From: Saccharicrinis sp963675435
GTDB taxonomy: Bacteria > Bacteroidota > Bacteroidia > Bacteroidales > Marinilabiliaceae
Length of the DNA stretch: 64,000 nt
Reading direction: 5' to 3'
Assembly (NCBI GenBank): GCA_963675435.1
Contig: OY776216.1
Span: 248,001 to 312,000 of the forward strand
Positions 27,287-37,345 of the stretch are shown one piece after another (the first letter of the stretch is position 1; each line of letters starts with the position of its first letter). Both the position numbers and the translations under genes were made by a program. The notes under the pieces were generated by a model, which was given only the letters and a program-made list of their open reading frames with translations, searched no databases and had not been told where the DNA came from.

Positions 27287-29449
27287 TTAGAAAGAATAAC
27301 TAGTCCATCCGAACTCAGCAACGTCGGCTCCAGTATTTCCAGCCTCAATAGTTACATTACTATAAGTTTCATTTGCTTTAATGTCATCATTTCCTGCAGG
27401 AGTTGTAGCTCCATCAACAGTAAGACTAATAGCAGTAGCAATATTAGCATCACTTTTACTATCTGTAAGGTCAATTAAATTTTTAGCTTCACCTCCAATA
27501 AGAATAGCATTTGTAATTGTAGCTGTAGCACCGCGACGAATTTTAATTCCATCTTCCATTACATAAGAAGAGCTATTTTTAATAGTAATATTACTCATTA
27601 TAAAATTAGATTGACCATTTTGATCAGGGAAGTTACCATCTAGGTTACCATCAGCTTCCACTCCACGAGGATCCGATTCAGTACTTGTATATCCAGCTTC
27701 CCAAACACCATAGGCATTATCTAAAGTACCACTCCATCCTTGAGTTACATCAAACATATCATCATCACAGTTAACTGCCAAAAGGTTTGAAACACTAACT
27801 GTACCTCCAAAGAATTCTACAGCATCATCTGCTCCATCTTTTACAAATATGTTTTCAATTACAGTTCCATTACCAACTGCATCAAGAGTTAATGCATTAT
27901 GCTCTACAGACTCACTTGATTGAGCTCCAGAGTAAAAGATATTAACATATGTCATTACACCTGAATTATCAGCAGCATCAGATCCACCATAAGGAAGAGT
28001 TGCATCTACTTCTGATGTACCAGTACCACCACCTGAAATAGGAGCATATCCATTAATCCAAATACCACCCCAATCAGCTGCTGCCGGAGTTGACTCTGCA
28101 GAAGTAAATGTAATTGGTGCCTCAGCTGTACCTTCGGCCATAATCTTACCACCTTGCTCAACAATTAAATATGAGCTAAATCCTTTTGTAGCTTCAATCG
28201 TTGTTCCTGCAGGAATATATAATGTTGCACCACTCTTAACACTTAAAGTTCCATTTAAAGTATAAGTATAAAGAGCATTTAATCTCATATCTTCAGTAAC
28301 ATCACCGCTGATAGTAGCTGATTCTGTTGTTGAGAAAATATAATTAGTCCATCCAAAAGCAGCCTCATCAGCTCCAGTATTACCTTCTACAATTGAAACA
28401 TTACTATAAGTTTCATTTGAATGAATTTCGTTTGATGAATAAGCTGAATTTTGAACAGTAAGGCTAATAGAAGTAGCTGTAGTGGCATCTCCCTTACTAT
28501 CAGTAATATCAATAAAATCTTTAGCTGTACCACCAATTAATAATGCATTAGTAATAGTAGCAGTAGCACCACGACGAACTTTAATTCCATCTTCCATTAA
28601 ATATCCTGATGCATTTTTAATTGTAACATTAGCTACAGTAAAGTTTGATTGACCCGATTGATCAGGAAAGTTACCATCTAAGTTACCATCTGACTCAATA
28701 CCACGAGGATCTGATTCTGTACTTACATATCCATCTTCCCAAATACCATATGCATTTGTTAAAGTACCAGTCCATCCTTGAGTTACATCAAACATGTCGT
28801 CATCACAGTTAACTGCTAATAAGTTTGAAACATTAACAGTACCCCCAAAAAATTCTACAGCATCATCTGCTCCATCGTAGATGTATATATTGTCAATTGT
28901 AGTACCACTACCTACACCATCTAAAGTTAAACCATTGTGTTCAACGCTCTCACTTGATTGAGCTCCAGAATAAGCAATGATTACATATTTTAAAACACCT
29001 GAATTATCAGTTGCATCAGTTCCTCCATATGGTAATGTAGCATCAACCTCTGAAGTACCAGTGCCACCACCTGAAATAGGAGCATATCCATTAATCCAAA
29101 TACCACCCCAGTCACCAGCAGCAGGAGAAGACTCAGCTGAAGTAAAAGTAATAGGAGCAGTTGCTGTACCTTCGGCATTGATCATACCTCCCTGCTCAAC
29201 TATAATATAAGAACTAAATCCTTTTGTAGCTTTAATAGTAGTACCAGCAGGAATAGTTAAAGTAGCTCCGTTCTTAATACTAACTGTACCAGTTAAAGTA
29301 TAAGCAATAGAAGCATCTAATTCAACATCACCAGTAATATCTCCAGATAATGTATTTCCTTCTAATGGCTTTGGACCATTTTCATCATCATCGTTACACC
29401 CAGTAAATAGTACTGCAACAATTGAAAGAATAAATAAAAACTTTTTCAT
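27287..29449 (-). CDS. Surface lipoprotein with an internally duplicated right-handed beta-helix-like domain
   Basis: A 720-residue lipoprotein: signal peptide with lipobox LFTGC (Cys18) and an acidic NDDDEN that follows, a surface-export-type feature in Bacteroidota. The rest is a tandem duplication of about 345 residues, roughly 33-375 and 378-720. Both halves carry LTIPAGTTI/LYIPAGTTI, KATKGFSS/EATKGFSS, DWGGIWINGYAPISGGG, ADDAVEFFGGT, CDDDMFDVTQGW, ESDPRG, DGNFPDQ and MEDGIK-RRGATATITNA. The repeated short strands with N, G and D turns suggest a parallel beta-helix. It is 47 bases downstream of a TonB-dependent receptor gene and should be its partner. Function is unknown; I expect a surface ligand-binding or capture role. 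It has no type IX sorting tail that I can see. Confidence 0.72.
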   Translation of the reverse strand: MKKFLFILSIVAVLFTGCNDDDENGPKPLEGNTLSGDITGDVELDASIAYTLTGTVSIKNGATLTIPAGTTIKATKGFSSYIIVEQGGMINAEGTATAPITFTSAESSPAAGDWGGIWINGYAPISGGGTGTSEVDATLPYGGTDATDNSGVLKYVIIAYSGAQSSESVEHNGLTLDGVGSGTTIDNIYIYDGADDAVEFFGGTVNVSNLLAVNCDDDMFDVTQGWTGTLTNAYGIWEDGYVSTESDPRGIESDGNLDGNFPDQSGQSNFTVANVTIKNASGYLMEDGIKVRRGATATITNALLIGGTAKDFIDITDSKGDATTATSISLTVQNSAYSSNEIHSNETYSNVSIVEGNTGADEAAFGWTNYIFSTTESATISGDVTEDMRLNALYTYTLNGTLSVKSGATLYIPAGTTIEATKGFSSYLIVEQGGKIMAEGTAEAPITFTSAESTPAAADWGGIWINGYAPISGGGTGTSEVDATLPYGGSDAADNSGVMTYVNIFYSGAQSSESVEHNALTLDAVGNGTVIENIFVKDGADDAVEFFGGTVSVSNLLAVNCDDDMFDVTQGWSGTLDNAYGVWEAGYTSTESDPRGVEADGNLDGNFPDQNGQSNFIMSNITIKNSSSYVMEDGIKIRRGATATITNAILIGGEAKNLIDLTDSKSDANIATAISLTVDGATTPAGNDDIKANETYSNVTIEAGNTGADVAEFGWTSYSF

Positions 29450-29496
29450 TTTTCGTTTTAATTAAATTATTAAGAAGTATTGTTATTTAATTTATT

Positions 29497-32250
29497 TTAG
29501 AATTGATATGTTAATCCTAAGCTTAATGATATGCCCTTTTCAAAACTCTTCAAAACAACCGGATCTGAATCTGCATTGCTTGGCTTACGAGTTAATTTAA
29601 ATTCCGGATCAAGTAAATTCTTTGCTTTTACTCCTAATTTCCAGTGTTTTTTAAGTTTAAAAGATGATACAAAATCAAGTGTAGCTAAACCATTTTCCTC
29701 AACATCATTATATCCATAGTCACCTCCTACACCAATAGAATAAATACGATCACTGAAGTAATTCATCACAAGAGCTGAATTAATCTCAAAATCATTTTTT
29801 ATATATCGGTATGATAGATCTGCATTAATCAGAATTGGAGAAGCTCCTTCTAATTCTGATTTATCATTTGTGAACTCCAATGGTAAATTGCCACTTTTTT
29901 CACTTAAATTGATTCCGGTTTTTATATATGAAAAGTTGATTCCGGTAGTTAGCTTATTTTGTAAATCAGCTCCTAATGTTAAAAGTTTTTTTCTAATCTC
30001 TATCTCAACTCCTCCTATTGTAGCTTCTTTAGCAATATTTGCATATGACTGATATCCATTTGCAGCAGGAATTTCAACTTTAGATATAGGATCTTCAATT
30101 AACTTTACAAAGGCTGTTGCTGAAATTAACTCTCCAGAAGTTAAATAAAAATCCCATTTTATATCAACATTATAATTAGTAGAAGGAACGATACCAACAT
30201 TACCTTGTGAACTCCACTGAGATCCTTCGTAAAGCATTGGTGAAATTTCTTTTGACTGAGGTAGTGTGTAGGTTTTACTAGCTCCTAATCGAATTGCATG
30301 TTTTTGATTTAAACTATATTTTAAATTAAGGCTTGGTAATACAAATAGTTCATCTATAGCATTTGATTTTGCTGGATTCTGATCAGATAGATCAAGATCA
30401 TAATCCAAACCAATATGTACATCATCAGCTTTTAGTCCTAAATTCAATATCAATTTATCTGAGAATTGATAATTGAATTCTGCATATAAAATATGGATTG
30501 TTTTATCAACAGTATACTGATAAGTTTTGTAATTATTATTTGAGAAATTCCCTGCAGCAAGTCCTTCCTGGTTAAAAATTTCATCAAGAGATAAGTTTTC
30601 TAAACTTAAAACAGGCATATCTTGTTTAAGCCAGCTATTATCCCAGGAACTTGCAATATAATCATCCTTTAAAAAACGTCCTCTATAACCAAATTCAATA
30701 GATGAAATATCTTCGTTATCATCAGTAAGTTTATAGTTAACTTTTGCTATCGCGTTAATATCTTTCTCTTTTAAATCACCGAAATATCTATGTTGATTAC
30801 CTGTTCCTCTTAAAGGTTCAAGCATATCCCCACCTAAGTAGGTTAAATAGTTAACTCGCCTGTCCGGCTCTTTACCATTAATATAATTGTAAGCAACTCC
30901 TGCTTCTGCTGAAATACGACTGCTGAAATTCCTATTGATAAGAAGTTGATTTACCAATAACAAATTGTCATTATTTTGCTGGCGTCTTACCAATCCAAAA
31001 TTATCATTCTCTTCATTGTTGTTAAATGGATTACCGTCTTTACCAAAGTCATCTCTTAATTCTTGTTTTGCAGTATGAATTGATAGGAAATTATAAGATA
31101 GATTATACTTTTTAAATGTGTAGTTCACATTTGCGGTTGCAAAATGCAACCATGTTTTAGTATATTCCTCAGTATTCTGATCACGGTAAACAGTTCCATT
31201 TGTGGTAGTTTGACGTGTAACACCCTTTCTATAATCAAAATCATTTGAATATTTACCGATAAGATATAAACTTAAAGGATTATTATTTTTACCTATCTCA
31301 AAACGTTTACCACCTGATAAACCTATACCTTTTCCAATCTGAGAACTCTGAGAAGCAGGATCTAAAGAGTTTTTAAAGGCATAAGTAGCGCCACTTTTAG
31401 GACTATTGGTATTCTGAGCAAAACCCAAACTATTTACTCCATCAGTAACAAAAAAATCTTTATCATATGTTTCTGAGTTTATTGAAGTCGACAAGTCAAT
31501 ATTAAATTCTGAATCGCCAACTAATTCTTTTGAGTTAATGTTAATTTGAGCTCCACCAACATCACCATTCATACCTCCATTAAATACTTTTTTAACATCA
31601 ACAGATTTAATTATGTCAGATTCAAAGAAATCAAGTGATATATTTTTGTATTCAGGATCCTCTGAAGGAACAGGAAAACCATTTAAAGTAGTTGAGTTAA
31701 ATCTATCACCTAATCCTCTAACAAATACATTTTTAACACCTTCCTGCTTTGAAATTCCAGAAACTTTAGTCACAGCACCTTCCGCATCGCTAACTCCTTT
31801 TCGCGATAACTCCTGAGCACCAATAGCCTGGGTTGCAACTACAGCTTTCTTTTGATCCATTAAAAGCATATTTTCAGATTCGCGGTTTGCTTTTGCTTTA
31901 ACCTGAACCTCTTCAATATCCATAGTGGCATAATTAAGTTGAACATTTAAAGCGGTTTCATGGCCAGCTTTTATAACTATATTATTAAAAACCTGTGGGT
32001 CGTAAGAAATATACTGAACTCGAATTGTGTAAGTACCTGCTTCTAAAGGAGGCATCGTATAATCTCCCATAAAGTCAGTAATTGTTCCTATTGTAGTACC
32101 ATCAACTACAACTGCAGCACCAACAAGTTCCTCTCCTGTTTTTTTGTCGGTAATTTTTCCTTTTAAAAATCCCTGTTGTGCTATCGTTGTTCCCAAACTA
32201 ACAAACAACATCAGTAAAACAACAAAAAGCTTTTGTCTCATTTGATCCAT
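29497..32250 (-). CDS. TonB-dependent outer-membrane receptor (not SusC type)
   Basis: A 917-residue receptor. Signal peptide at 1-24, then a carboxypeptidase-regulatory-like domain (GFLKGKITDKKTGEELVGA to about residue 110), then the plug (about 125-250: GVSDAEGAVTKVSGISKQEG, VFVRGLGDRFNSTTLNG), then a 22-strand barrel ending SLSLGLTYQF, a typical terminal strand with a final Phe. It lacks a SusD partner; the next gene downstream is the beta-helix lipoprotein. It lies between that gene and a PiT phosphate transporter, near a PhoRB-like pair, so it may import a phosphorus compound, but nothing in the protein itself identifies the ligand. Confidence 0.88.
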   Translation of the reverse strand: MDQMRQKLFVVLLMLFVSLGTTIAQQGFLKGKITDKKTGEELVGAAVVVDGTTIGTITDFMGDYTMPPLEAGTYTIRVQYISYDPQVFNNIVIKAGHETALNVQLNYATMDIEEVQVKAKANRESENMLLMDQKKAVVATQAIGAQELSRKGVSDAEGAVTKVSGISKQEGVKNVFVRGLGDRFNSTTLNGFPVPSEDPEYKNISLDFFESDIIKSVDVKKVFNGGMNGDVGGAQININSKELVGDSEFNIDLSTSINSETYDKDFFVTDGVNSLGFAQNTNSPKSGATYAFKNSLDPASQSSQIGKGIGLSGGKRFEIGKNNNPLSLYLIGKYSNDFDYRKGVTRQTTTNGTVYRDQNTEEYTKTWLHFATANVNYTFKKYNLSYNFLSIHTAKQELRDDFGKDGNPFNNNEENDNFGLVRRQQNNDNLLLVNQLLINRNFSSRISAEAGVAYNYINGKEPDRRVNYLTYLGGDMLEPLRGTGNQHRYFGDLKEKDINAIAKVNYKLTDDNEDISSIEFGYRGRFLKDDYIASSWDNSWLKQDMPVLSLENLSLDEIFNQEGLAAGNFSNNNYKTYQYTVDKTIHILYAEFNYQFSDKLILNLGLKADDVHIGLDYDLDLSDQNPAKSNAIDELFVLPSLNLKYSLNQKHAIRLGASKTYTLPQSKEISPMLYEGSQWSSQGNVGIVPSTNYNVDIKWDFYLTSGELISATAFVKLIEDPISKVEIPAANGYQSYANIAKEATIGGVEIEIRKKLLTLGADLQNKLTTGINFSYIKTGINLSEKSGNLPLEFTNDKSELEGASPILINADLSYRYIKNDFEINSALVMNYFSDRIYSIGVGGDYGYNDVEENGLATLDFVSSFKLKKHWKLGVKAKNLLDPEFKLTRKPSNADSDPVVLKSFEKGISLSLGLTYQF

Positions 32251-32352
32251 TATTTTCTTTATTCATTCTTTACAAAACCTCATTAATTTTCCTCCTGTGT
32301 GTGTTTTGGGATCTTAATGAGTTTAATGTGACTTTCATTAAATTTTCATGAG

Positions 32353-32360
32353 CAAAAATA
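32353..32360 (-). promoter_or_regulatory. Candidate -7 box for the TonB receptor operon
   Basis: TATTTTTG on the minus strand matches TAnnTTTG, about 100 bases upstream of the receptor start. No good -33 box is seen. Confidence 0.38.
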
Positions 32361-32500
32361 TATCGGAATAATGTGCTGTTCGATAAGTAAATATTAAGGG
32401 TATATGAAGTATCTGTTATACGCACTTAAATCATATAACATTGATATTATGCAACTTAAAAACACAACCTTCTTCTGAAGGTATGTTAATTACAATGCCA

Positions 32501-32517
32501 GTTAACACTCATTTAAC
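32501..32517 (-). promoter_or_regulatory. Possible Pho-box-like direct repeat
   Basis: On the minus strand GTTAAATGAGTGTTAAC shows GTTAA twice with an 11-base period, the half-site spacing used by PhoB-type regulators. It lies about 140 bases upstream of the -7-like box, further than usual, and the Bacteroidota PhoB site is not something I can verify here. Confidence 0.22.
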
Positions 32518-32696
32518 TTATGAGTAACAAAAACTATAGAGAGAGATAAAAACGATGACCAAATGTTTTTATATTTTACAATATGCCCACATTTAGGTAG
32601 ATATATTATGAAGAATAGTAAAGCAAATAATTTCGCTTTATAAGGGAATTTTCAGGGTATGGCTTTTCGATGAAAAAAAACACGCTACATTTTAGA

Positions 32697-32737
32697 GAAA
32701 AACACGTGTGATTTTTCAAAAAACACACGTGTTTTTA
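32697..32737 (-). terminator. Terminator after the PiT gene
   Basis: AAAACACGTGTG (32699-32710) pairs with CACACGTGTTTT (32724-32735), with A/T runs on both sides, so it could work in both directions. Confidence 0.72.
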
Positions 32738-32840
32738 AAAAAAAGACGCTTGTTTTTTACACGCATCTAAGCATTCGCTTATTCACAAGTAACAAATAAT
32801 AACATATAATATTACATATCAATACATTAAAAAATGTTTT

Positions 32841-35099
32841 TTATCGGGAATAATTATAAAAATCACGATGTGATTTAAGAAGGTTAATAGTATAAAGAAC
32901 CAGATTTTTAGATTCTGCATAGCACTCTAATAATAAAATACTGGATCTCTTTCTGCTTGCTCCATCCAAAATTCGTTTGATTTGCTTTTTACGAAGATCT
33001 TCAATCAAATCAACAATATATTTTTGTTTATCAACCATTTCCGGTACAGAATCAAACTTGCTTTCTTTTTCAATATGAACTAAAAAGTTAAAGAAACTCG
33101 TCATCTCTTCGAGCAATATAAGTGCATCTTCTTTTTGAGAGTTTGATAAACCTTTGCGTTGGTTTTCGATATGATTATATACCGGAGTAGCTATTTGACG
33201 TAAGGTATTGGATAATTCTCCTAAATAATCCAGGGCCTGTACAAAATAATGTCCTGCATCGAAGGATTTTGTACCTAGATTTGAGAAATTAGCAAACAGT
33301 TCTTCTTTAGTATTCCGAGCCACTTTACCCAGAAACTCAATTTTTTCGCAAGTTTCTTTTAATTGCTTTATGTTTTCATCCACAAATCCTTGAATCAATA
33401 GCATATATATTTTTGAAGTTTCGAGAATGTGCTTTCTGATTTTTTCACTCCCCAATTCTTTTACAGGATTAATATCTGTAATATACTGATGATCTGCATC
33501 TATATTTAGCTCTTGTTGTTGATGATAAATTTTCTTGTGGTATTTTTTAGTATGGTATAATACAAATACAGCTATAACTAATAATATAATAATAGCATAC
33601 ATTTCAGCCCACCATATAAATATGGCCAGAACAAAGGCTCCCACAAAAGCCATTATAGCGGTTATAAACCATCCTCCAAGAATAGAAAACACACCAGACA
33701 ATCTAAATACAGCACTATCTCTACCCCATGCCTGATCAGCCAACGAGGTGCCCATTACAACCATAAACACAACAAAAGTTGTTGATAAGGGAATAGTAAA
33801 ATAGGTTCCTATAGCTACCAAAAAACTAGCTACTACCAAATTTACACTAGCTCTAACCGTATCAAAATACATCCCAACTTCATCATCCACATTTTCTTCA
33901 TTTCTTTCGTATCTTTTACTAATACGATTAACCACTTTAGCTGGTAATACATTTATTAGTTTACTATGAAAACTTAAAAATTGATGAACTACATACCTCG
34001 ATAATTGTGATGGCTCAAATGATTCATATCCAGAATCCTGCCTTCCCAAATACATTTCGGTTTCTGTTACAGATCTCAATTTACGAGATGTAAATAAGGT
34101 TATGATCATAATAACAGCTGAGAGAAGATAAACCAAATTATATATACCTGAATTATGAAGAACACCATCGTCCCAAATATTCATTAGAAATGATGCAGAA
34201 CTACCATCTCCACTTTCCATAAAAGATCTGATTCCTTCAATTCCAGAAAGAGGTATTCCTATAAAATTAATTAAATCATTGGAGGCAAATGATAGGGCAA
34301 TGGTAAATGTTCCTGCAAAAACAACAATACGAGGAATATCAATCTTAAAGAAATATGATAGGGTTATAAATGTAATAAATGCTACGCCAAATATTCCGAG
34401 TAAAACAAGCAATAAATTCATTTGCACAAAATCAGCAAAAGACCCAGAAATAATGTTAGCAAACGCAATGTCTTTTTTCAATATCAAAAAACAAATAGCT
34501 GTGATAGCTATTGCCCCGGCAAAAGAAAAAAGTAAGGTGAATCTATTTTTATATCGAAAAGTAAAAACCAACCTTGATAAAAACTGAATAATAGCTCCTG
34601 AAAAGAATGCTATGATGATACTCAAAACAATACCTGCCAATATAGTAATGGCACTTTGAGTGTTGATCAAATTACTGATTTTTAAGGAATCCGGATTTTC
34701 TCCTCCAATTATAATTAAGCCCAGAGCCAACGCTCCTCCTAATAACTCAAAAACAATAGCCACCGTTGTTGAGGTAGGATATCCAAAAGTATTAAAAAGG
34801 TCAATTAATACAATATCCGTAAACATTACGGCAACAAAAATGATCAGCAGCTGATCTAAATAAAAAAACTCCGGATTAAAAATTCCTTTACGAGCCACTT
34901 CCATCATACTGCCGCTAAACATACTGCCTATAACAATACCCGCTCCGGCAATCATATATATATATTTGCGTTTAGCAACTTTTGAACCAATTGCTGATAT
35001 CAGGAAATTAACGGCATCATTAGTAACTCCAACTACCAAGTCAATAATTCCTAATACTACTAAAGCAAATATGATTAAATATAAATAGTCCATCCACAA
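32841..35099 (-). CDS. Inorganic phosphate transporter, PiT family, with a cytosolic helical tail
   Basis: A 752-residue inner-membrane carrier. The PiT signature repeats are GVTNDAVNFL near residue 23 and the inverted-repeat partner near 425-460 (TTFVVFMVVMGTSLADQAWG). About twelve membrane segments span residues 5-530. The last 200 residues (from about 550) are soluble, helical and charged, and look like a PhoU/DUF47-type regulator fused to the carrier (KIRKHILETSKIYMLLIQGF, and FFNFLVHIEKES). The length is well above the 400-500 of simple PiT proteins but is common in Bacteroidota. Start MWMDYLYL or the Met two residues later are both possible. It is divergent from the PhoR-like kinase gene by 282 bases. 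Confidence 0.87.
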   Translation of the reverse strand: MWMDYLYLIIFALVVLGIIDLVVGVTNDAVNFLISAIGSKVAKRKYIYMIAGAGIVIGSMFSGSMMEVARKGIFNPEFFYLDQLLIIFVAVMFTDIVLIDLFNTFGYPTSTTVAIVFELLGGALALGLIIIGGENPDSLKISNLINTQSAITILAGIVLSIIIAFFSGAIIQFLSRLVFTFRYKNRFTLLFSFAGAIAITAICFLILKKDIAFANIISGSFADFVQMNLLLVLLGIFGVAFITFITLSYFFKIDIPRIVVFAGTFTIALSFASNDLINFIGIPLSGIEGIRSFMESGDGSSASFLMNIWDDGVLHNSGIYNLVYLLSAVIMIITLFTSRKLRSVTETEMYLGRQDSGYESFEPSQLSRYVVHQFLSFHSKLINVLPAKVVNRISKRYERNEENVDDEVGMYFDTVRASVNLVVASFLVAIGTYFTIPLSTTFVVFMVVMGTSLADQAWGRDSAVFRLSGVFSILGGWFITAIMAFVGAFVLAIFIWWAEMYAIIILLVIAVFVLYHTKKYHKKIYHQQQELNIDADHQYITDINPVKELGSEKIRKHILETSKIYMLLIQGFVDENIKQLKETCEKIEFLGKVARNTKEELFANFSNLGTKSFDAGHYFVQALDYLGELSNTLRQIATPVYNHIENQRKGLSNSQKEDALILLEEMTSFFNFLVHIEKESKFDSVPEMVDKQKYIVDLIEDLRKKQIKRILDGASRKRSSILLLECYAESKNLVLYTINLLKSHRDFYNYSR

Positions 35100-35381
35100 A
35101 ATTATTTAATAAATAAAGTTTGCATATTTCACCTTATAATGAAGTATGCCTACATTATATTATTGTAAAGTTTTCGCTATTTTCAAAATCTAACATACCA
35201 ACTACCATACAAATACTATACATTTGAGGCTGCCAATATTCATAAAAGAGATATGCCAGTGTGTACCTTAAAAAAATAATGGCCGAAATATAGTATATTG
35301 CTCTACTGGGTGCAAATGTTTAATGCTATTATAATATTAAATTATCATTACCATACATAATAGAATAATATTCAATACCTT

Positions 35382-36413
35382 ATGAAGAACATAACTTCAA
35401 AAAAGATCATAATCATATCCACAGGAATCTATTTCTTTTTAACTATTTCCTTTTTTTTGGTAAACTATTTTGCCTCTGATATTATTACATCACTGCTGAT
35501 TACCATTCCTATTACAATAACTATATACGGTATATATTCAGGTATTTTCATCAATAGCTTTATAAAATCAAAGGTAAAGCCAATTTATAAAACCATACAT
35601 CACTTTAAACCTTCTTCTAACGAAATGGTAGATTCAAAAGAGAAAGACCCTTTTATAGAGGTTAACAAAGAGGTGGCTGATTGGATGAAGGGCAAAACAA
35701 TGGAAATACAGCAGCTTAAACAAATGGAAAAATACCGCAAAGAATTTCTTGGGAATGTATCGCACGAGTTAAAAACGCCGGTATTCAACATACAGGGATA
35801 TATTTTAACCTTATTAGACGGAGGTATTGACGATCCGGATATTAATATGTTGTATTTAAACAGAACTGAAAAGAGTATTGATAGAATGATTTCAATTATT
35901 GAAGATCTGGAAGCAATATCGAAACTGGAATCCGGAGAACTTGAAATAAACATTGAAGATTTTAACCTATATCAATTAATTGAGGATGTATATGACCTTC
36001 AGGAAATTAGAGCTCAAGAAAAAAATATTGAGTTAAAACTGAATAAAGAGGGAAATAAAAACTTAATGGTTAAAGGTGATAAGCAAAAATTATTTCAGGT
36101 ATTTAGTAATCTTGTTGTAAACTCCATTAATTATGGTAAAAAAGGTGGAAAAACAATGATTAGCACCTACGATATGGACAACAGATACTTAATAGAAGTA
36201 AAAGATAATGGTATCGGTATCAGTGGAAATGATCTGCCCCGTATTTTTGAAAGGTTTTATCGTGCCGATAAAAGTCGTTCGCGCGAACAAGGTGGTACCG
36301 GACTTGGTTTAGCTATTGTGAAACATATTATTGAGGCGCATAATCAAACCATTAATGTTACAAGTACCTATGGTAAAGGAACCAGCTTTACAGTAACACT
36401 TGATAAAGCTTAA
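35382..36413 (+). CDS. phoR: PhoR-like sensor histidine kinase
   Basis: A 343-residue two-component kinase. Two N-terminal membrane helices (about 9-31 and 35-60) with almost no periplasmic loop, then a linker, HisKA with the phospho-acceptor in NVSHELKTPVFNIQGY near residue 128, and HATPase motifs NLVVNSINYG (N box), DNGIGISGNDLPRIFERFYR (G1/F) and GTGLGLAIVKH (G2). The minimal sensor resembles PhoR in that it has no large extracytoplasmic domain. It is followed by an OmpR-family regulator 168 bases on. The phosphate assignment rests on this architecture and on the PiT neighbour. Confidence 0.75.
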   Translation: MKNITSKKIIIISTGIYFFLTISFFLVNYFASDIITSLLITIPITITIYGIYSGIFINSFIKSKVKPIYKTIHHFKPSSNEMVDSKEKDPFIEVNKEVADWMKGKTMEIQQLKQMEKYRKEFLGNVSHELKTPVFNIQGYILTLLDGGIDDPDINMLYLNRTEKSIDRMISIIEDLEAISKLESGELEINIEDFNLYQLIEDVYDLQEIRAQEKNIELKLNKEGNKNLMVKGDKQKLFQVFSNLVVNSINYGKKGGKTMISTYDMDNRYLIEVKDNGIGISGNDLPRIFERFYRADKSRSREQGGTGLGLAIVKHIIEAHNQTINVTSTYGKGTSFTVTLDKA

Positions 36414-36581
36414 TGTAAAATTATTATTGTATCTTAACAATATATTCACATAATGATAACGGTGTATATACATACAAAATAACCAATTATGTACCTTCAC
36501 ACCATAAAATTTATCTTCATAATTCTATAACACACAGGAAAAAAATGAATTGTGAAGTAAACAATTCAAACGCTTTAAAAA

Positions 36582-37283
36582 ATGATAGAAGCAAATAATT
36601 TTAAGATTTTATTAGTAGATGACGAACCAGATATTATTGAGTTCGTAGGATACAACCTGAAAAAGGAAGGATTTCAGGTATTAACATCTAGCAATGGAGT
36701 TGAAGCAATTTCAATTGCAAAAAAAGAACTTCCTCATTTAATTGTACTGGACGTAATGATGCCTGAAATGGATGGTATTGAAACGTGTGAGGAAATAAAA
36801 AGAATACCTGAATTAAAGAATTCCATTGTTGCATTTTTAACTGCCAGAGGGGAAGACTATTCTCAAATTGCTGGATTTGACGCTGGTGCTGATGATTATA
36901 TTTCAAAACCTATTAAACCAAAGGTATTAATATCGAGAGTAAAGGCATTACTAAAACGCTATAAATCAGACAATGGTTCTTCTTCTGAGAAAAAATCGAA
37001 TATTATAACAATAGGTGATTTAACTATTGATAGAGAAAAATACATTATTATCAGTAAAGGCACTGAACTTATATTACCTAAGAAAGAATTTGAACTACTA
37101 ATGCTATTGGCTTCAAAACCCGATAAAGTATTTACTCGCGATGAAATTTATAACGCTGTTTGGGGCGATAGTATTATTGTAGGAGACAGAACCATTGATG
37201 TTCATGTAAGAAAAGTACGCGAAAAAATTGGTTCCAGCCATATCAAAACGATCAAAGGTGTTGGATATAAATATGTTGAATAA
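36582..37283 (+). CDS. phoB: OmpR/PhoB-family response regulator
   Basis: A 233-residue regulator. The receiver domain has the acidic pair DDEPD near residue 12, the phospho-acceptor Asp in IVLDVMMPEMDG near 56, T/S in FLTARGED and the Lys in YISKPIKP near 108. The winged-helix domain begins near 135 (ITIGDLTIDREKY) and ends with the recognition helix and wing RTIDVHVRKVREKIG and IKTIKGVGYKYVE. Partner of the kinase just upstream; likely to control the PiT transporter and the TonB receptor pair. Confidence 0.78.
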   Translation: MIEANNFKILLVDDEPDIIEFVGYNLKKEGFQVLTSSNGVEAISIAKKELPHLIVLDVMMPEMDGIETCEEIKRIPELKNSIVAFLTARGEDYSQIAGFDAGADDYISKPIKPKVLISRVKALLKRYKSDNGSSSEKKSNIITIGDLTIDREKYIIISKGTELILPKKEFELLMLLASKPDKVFTRDEIYNAVWGDSIIVGDRTIDVHVRKVREKIGSSHIKTIKGVGYKYVE

Positions 37284-37306
37284 CATCTTAATTAAAAAAT
37301 ACTCAC

Positions 37307-37345
37307 AAAGCTGTCAGACAAAAAAGTGTTTGGCAGCTTTTTTTA
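37307..37345 (+). terminator. Terminator after phoB
   Basis: AAAGCTGTCAGACA (37307-37320) pairs with TGTTTGGCAGCTTT (37327-37340), then T run. Confidence 0.8.

Larger units (their letters stand above)
32251..32840. other. Regulatory intergenic region between receptor and PiT genes
   Basis: This stretch of 590 bases holds no gene that I can support. It contains a -7-like box (32353-32360), a possible PhoB-type direct repeat (32501-32517) and the terminator of the PiT gene (32697-32737). Confidence 0.6.

Noticed and set aside
34279..34587. 102-codon frame antisense to the PiT gene
   Set aside because: Shadow of the transporter; no independent signal.
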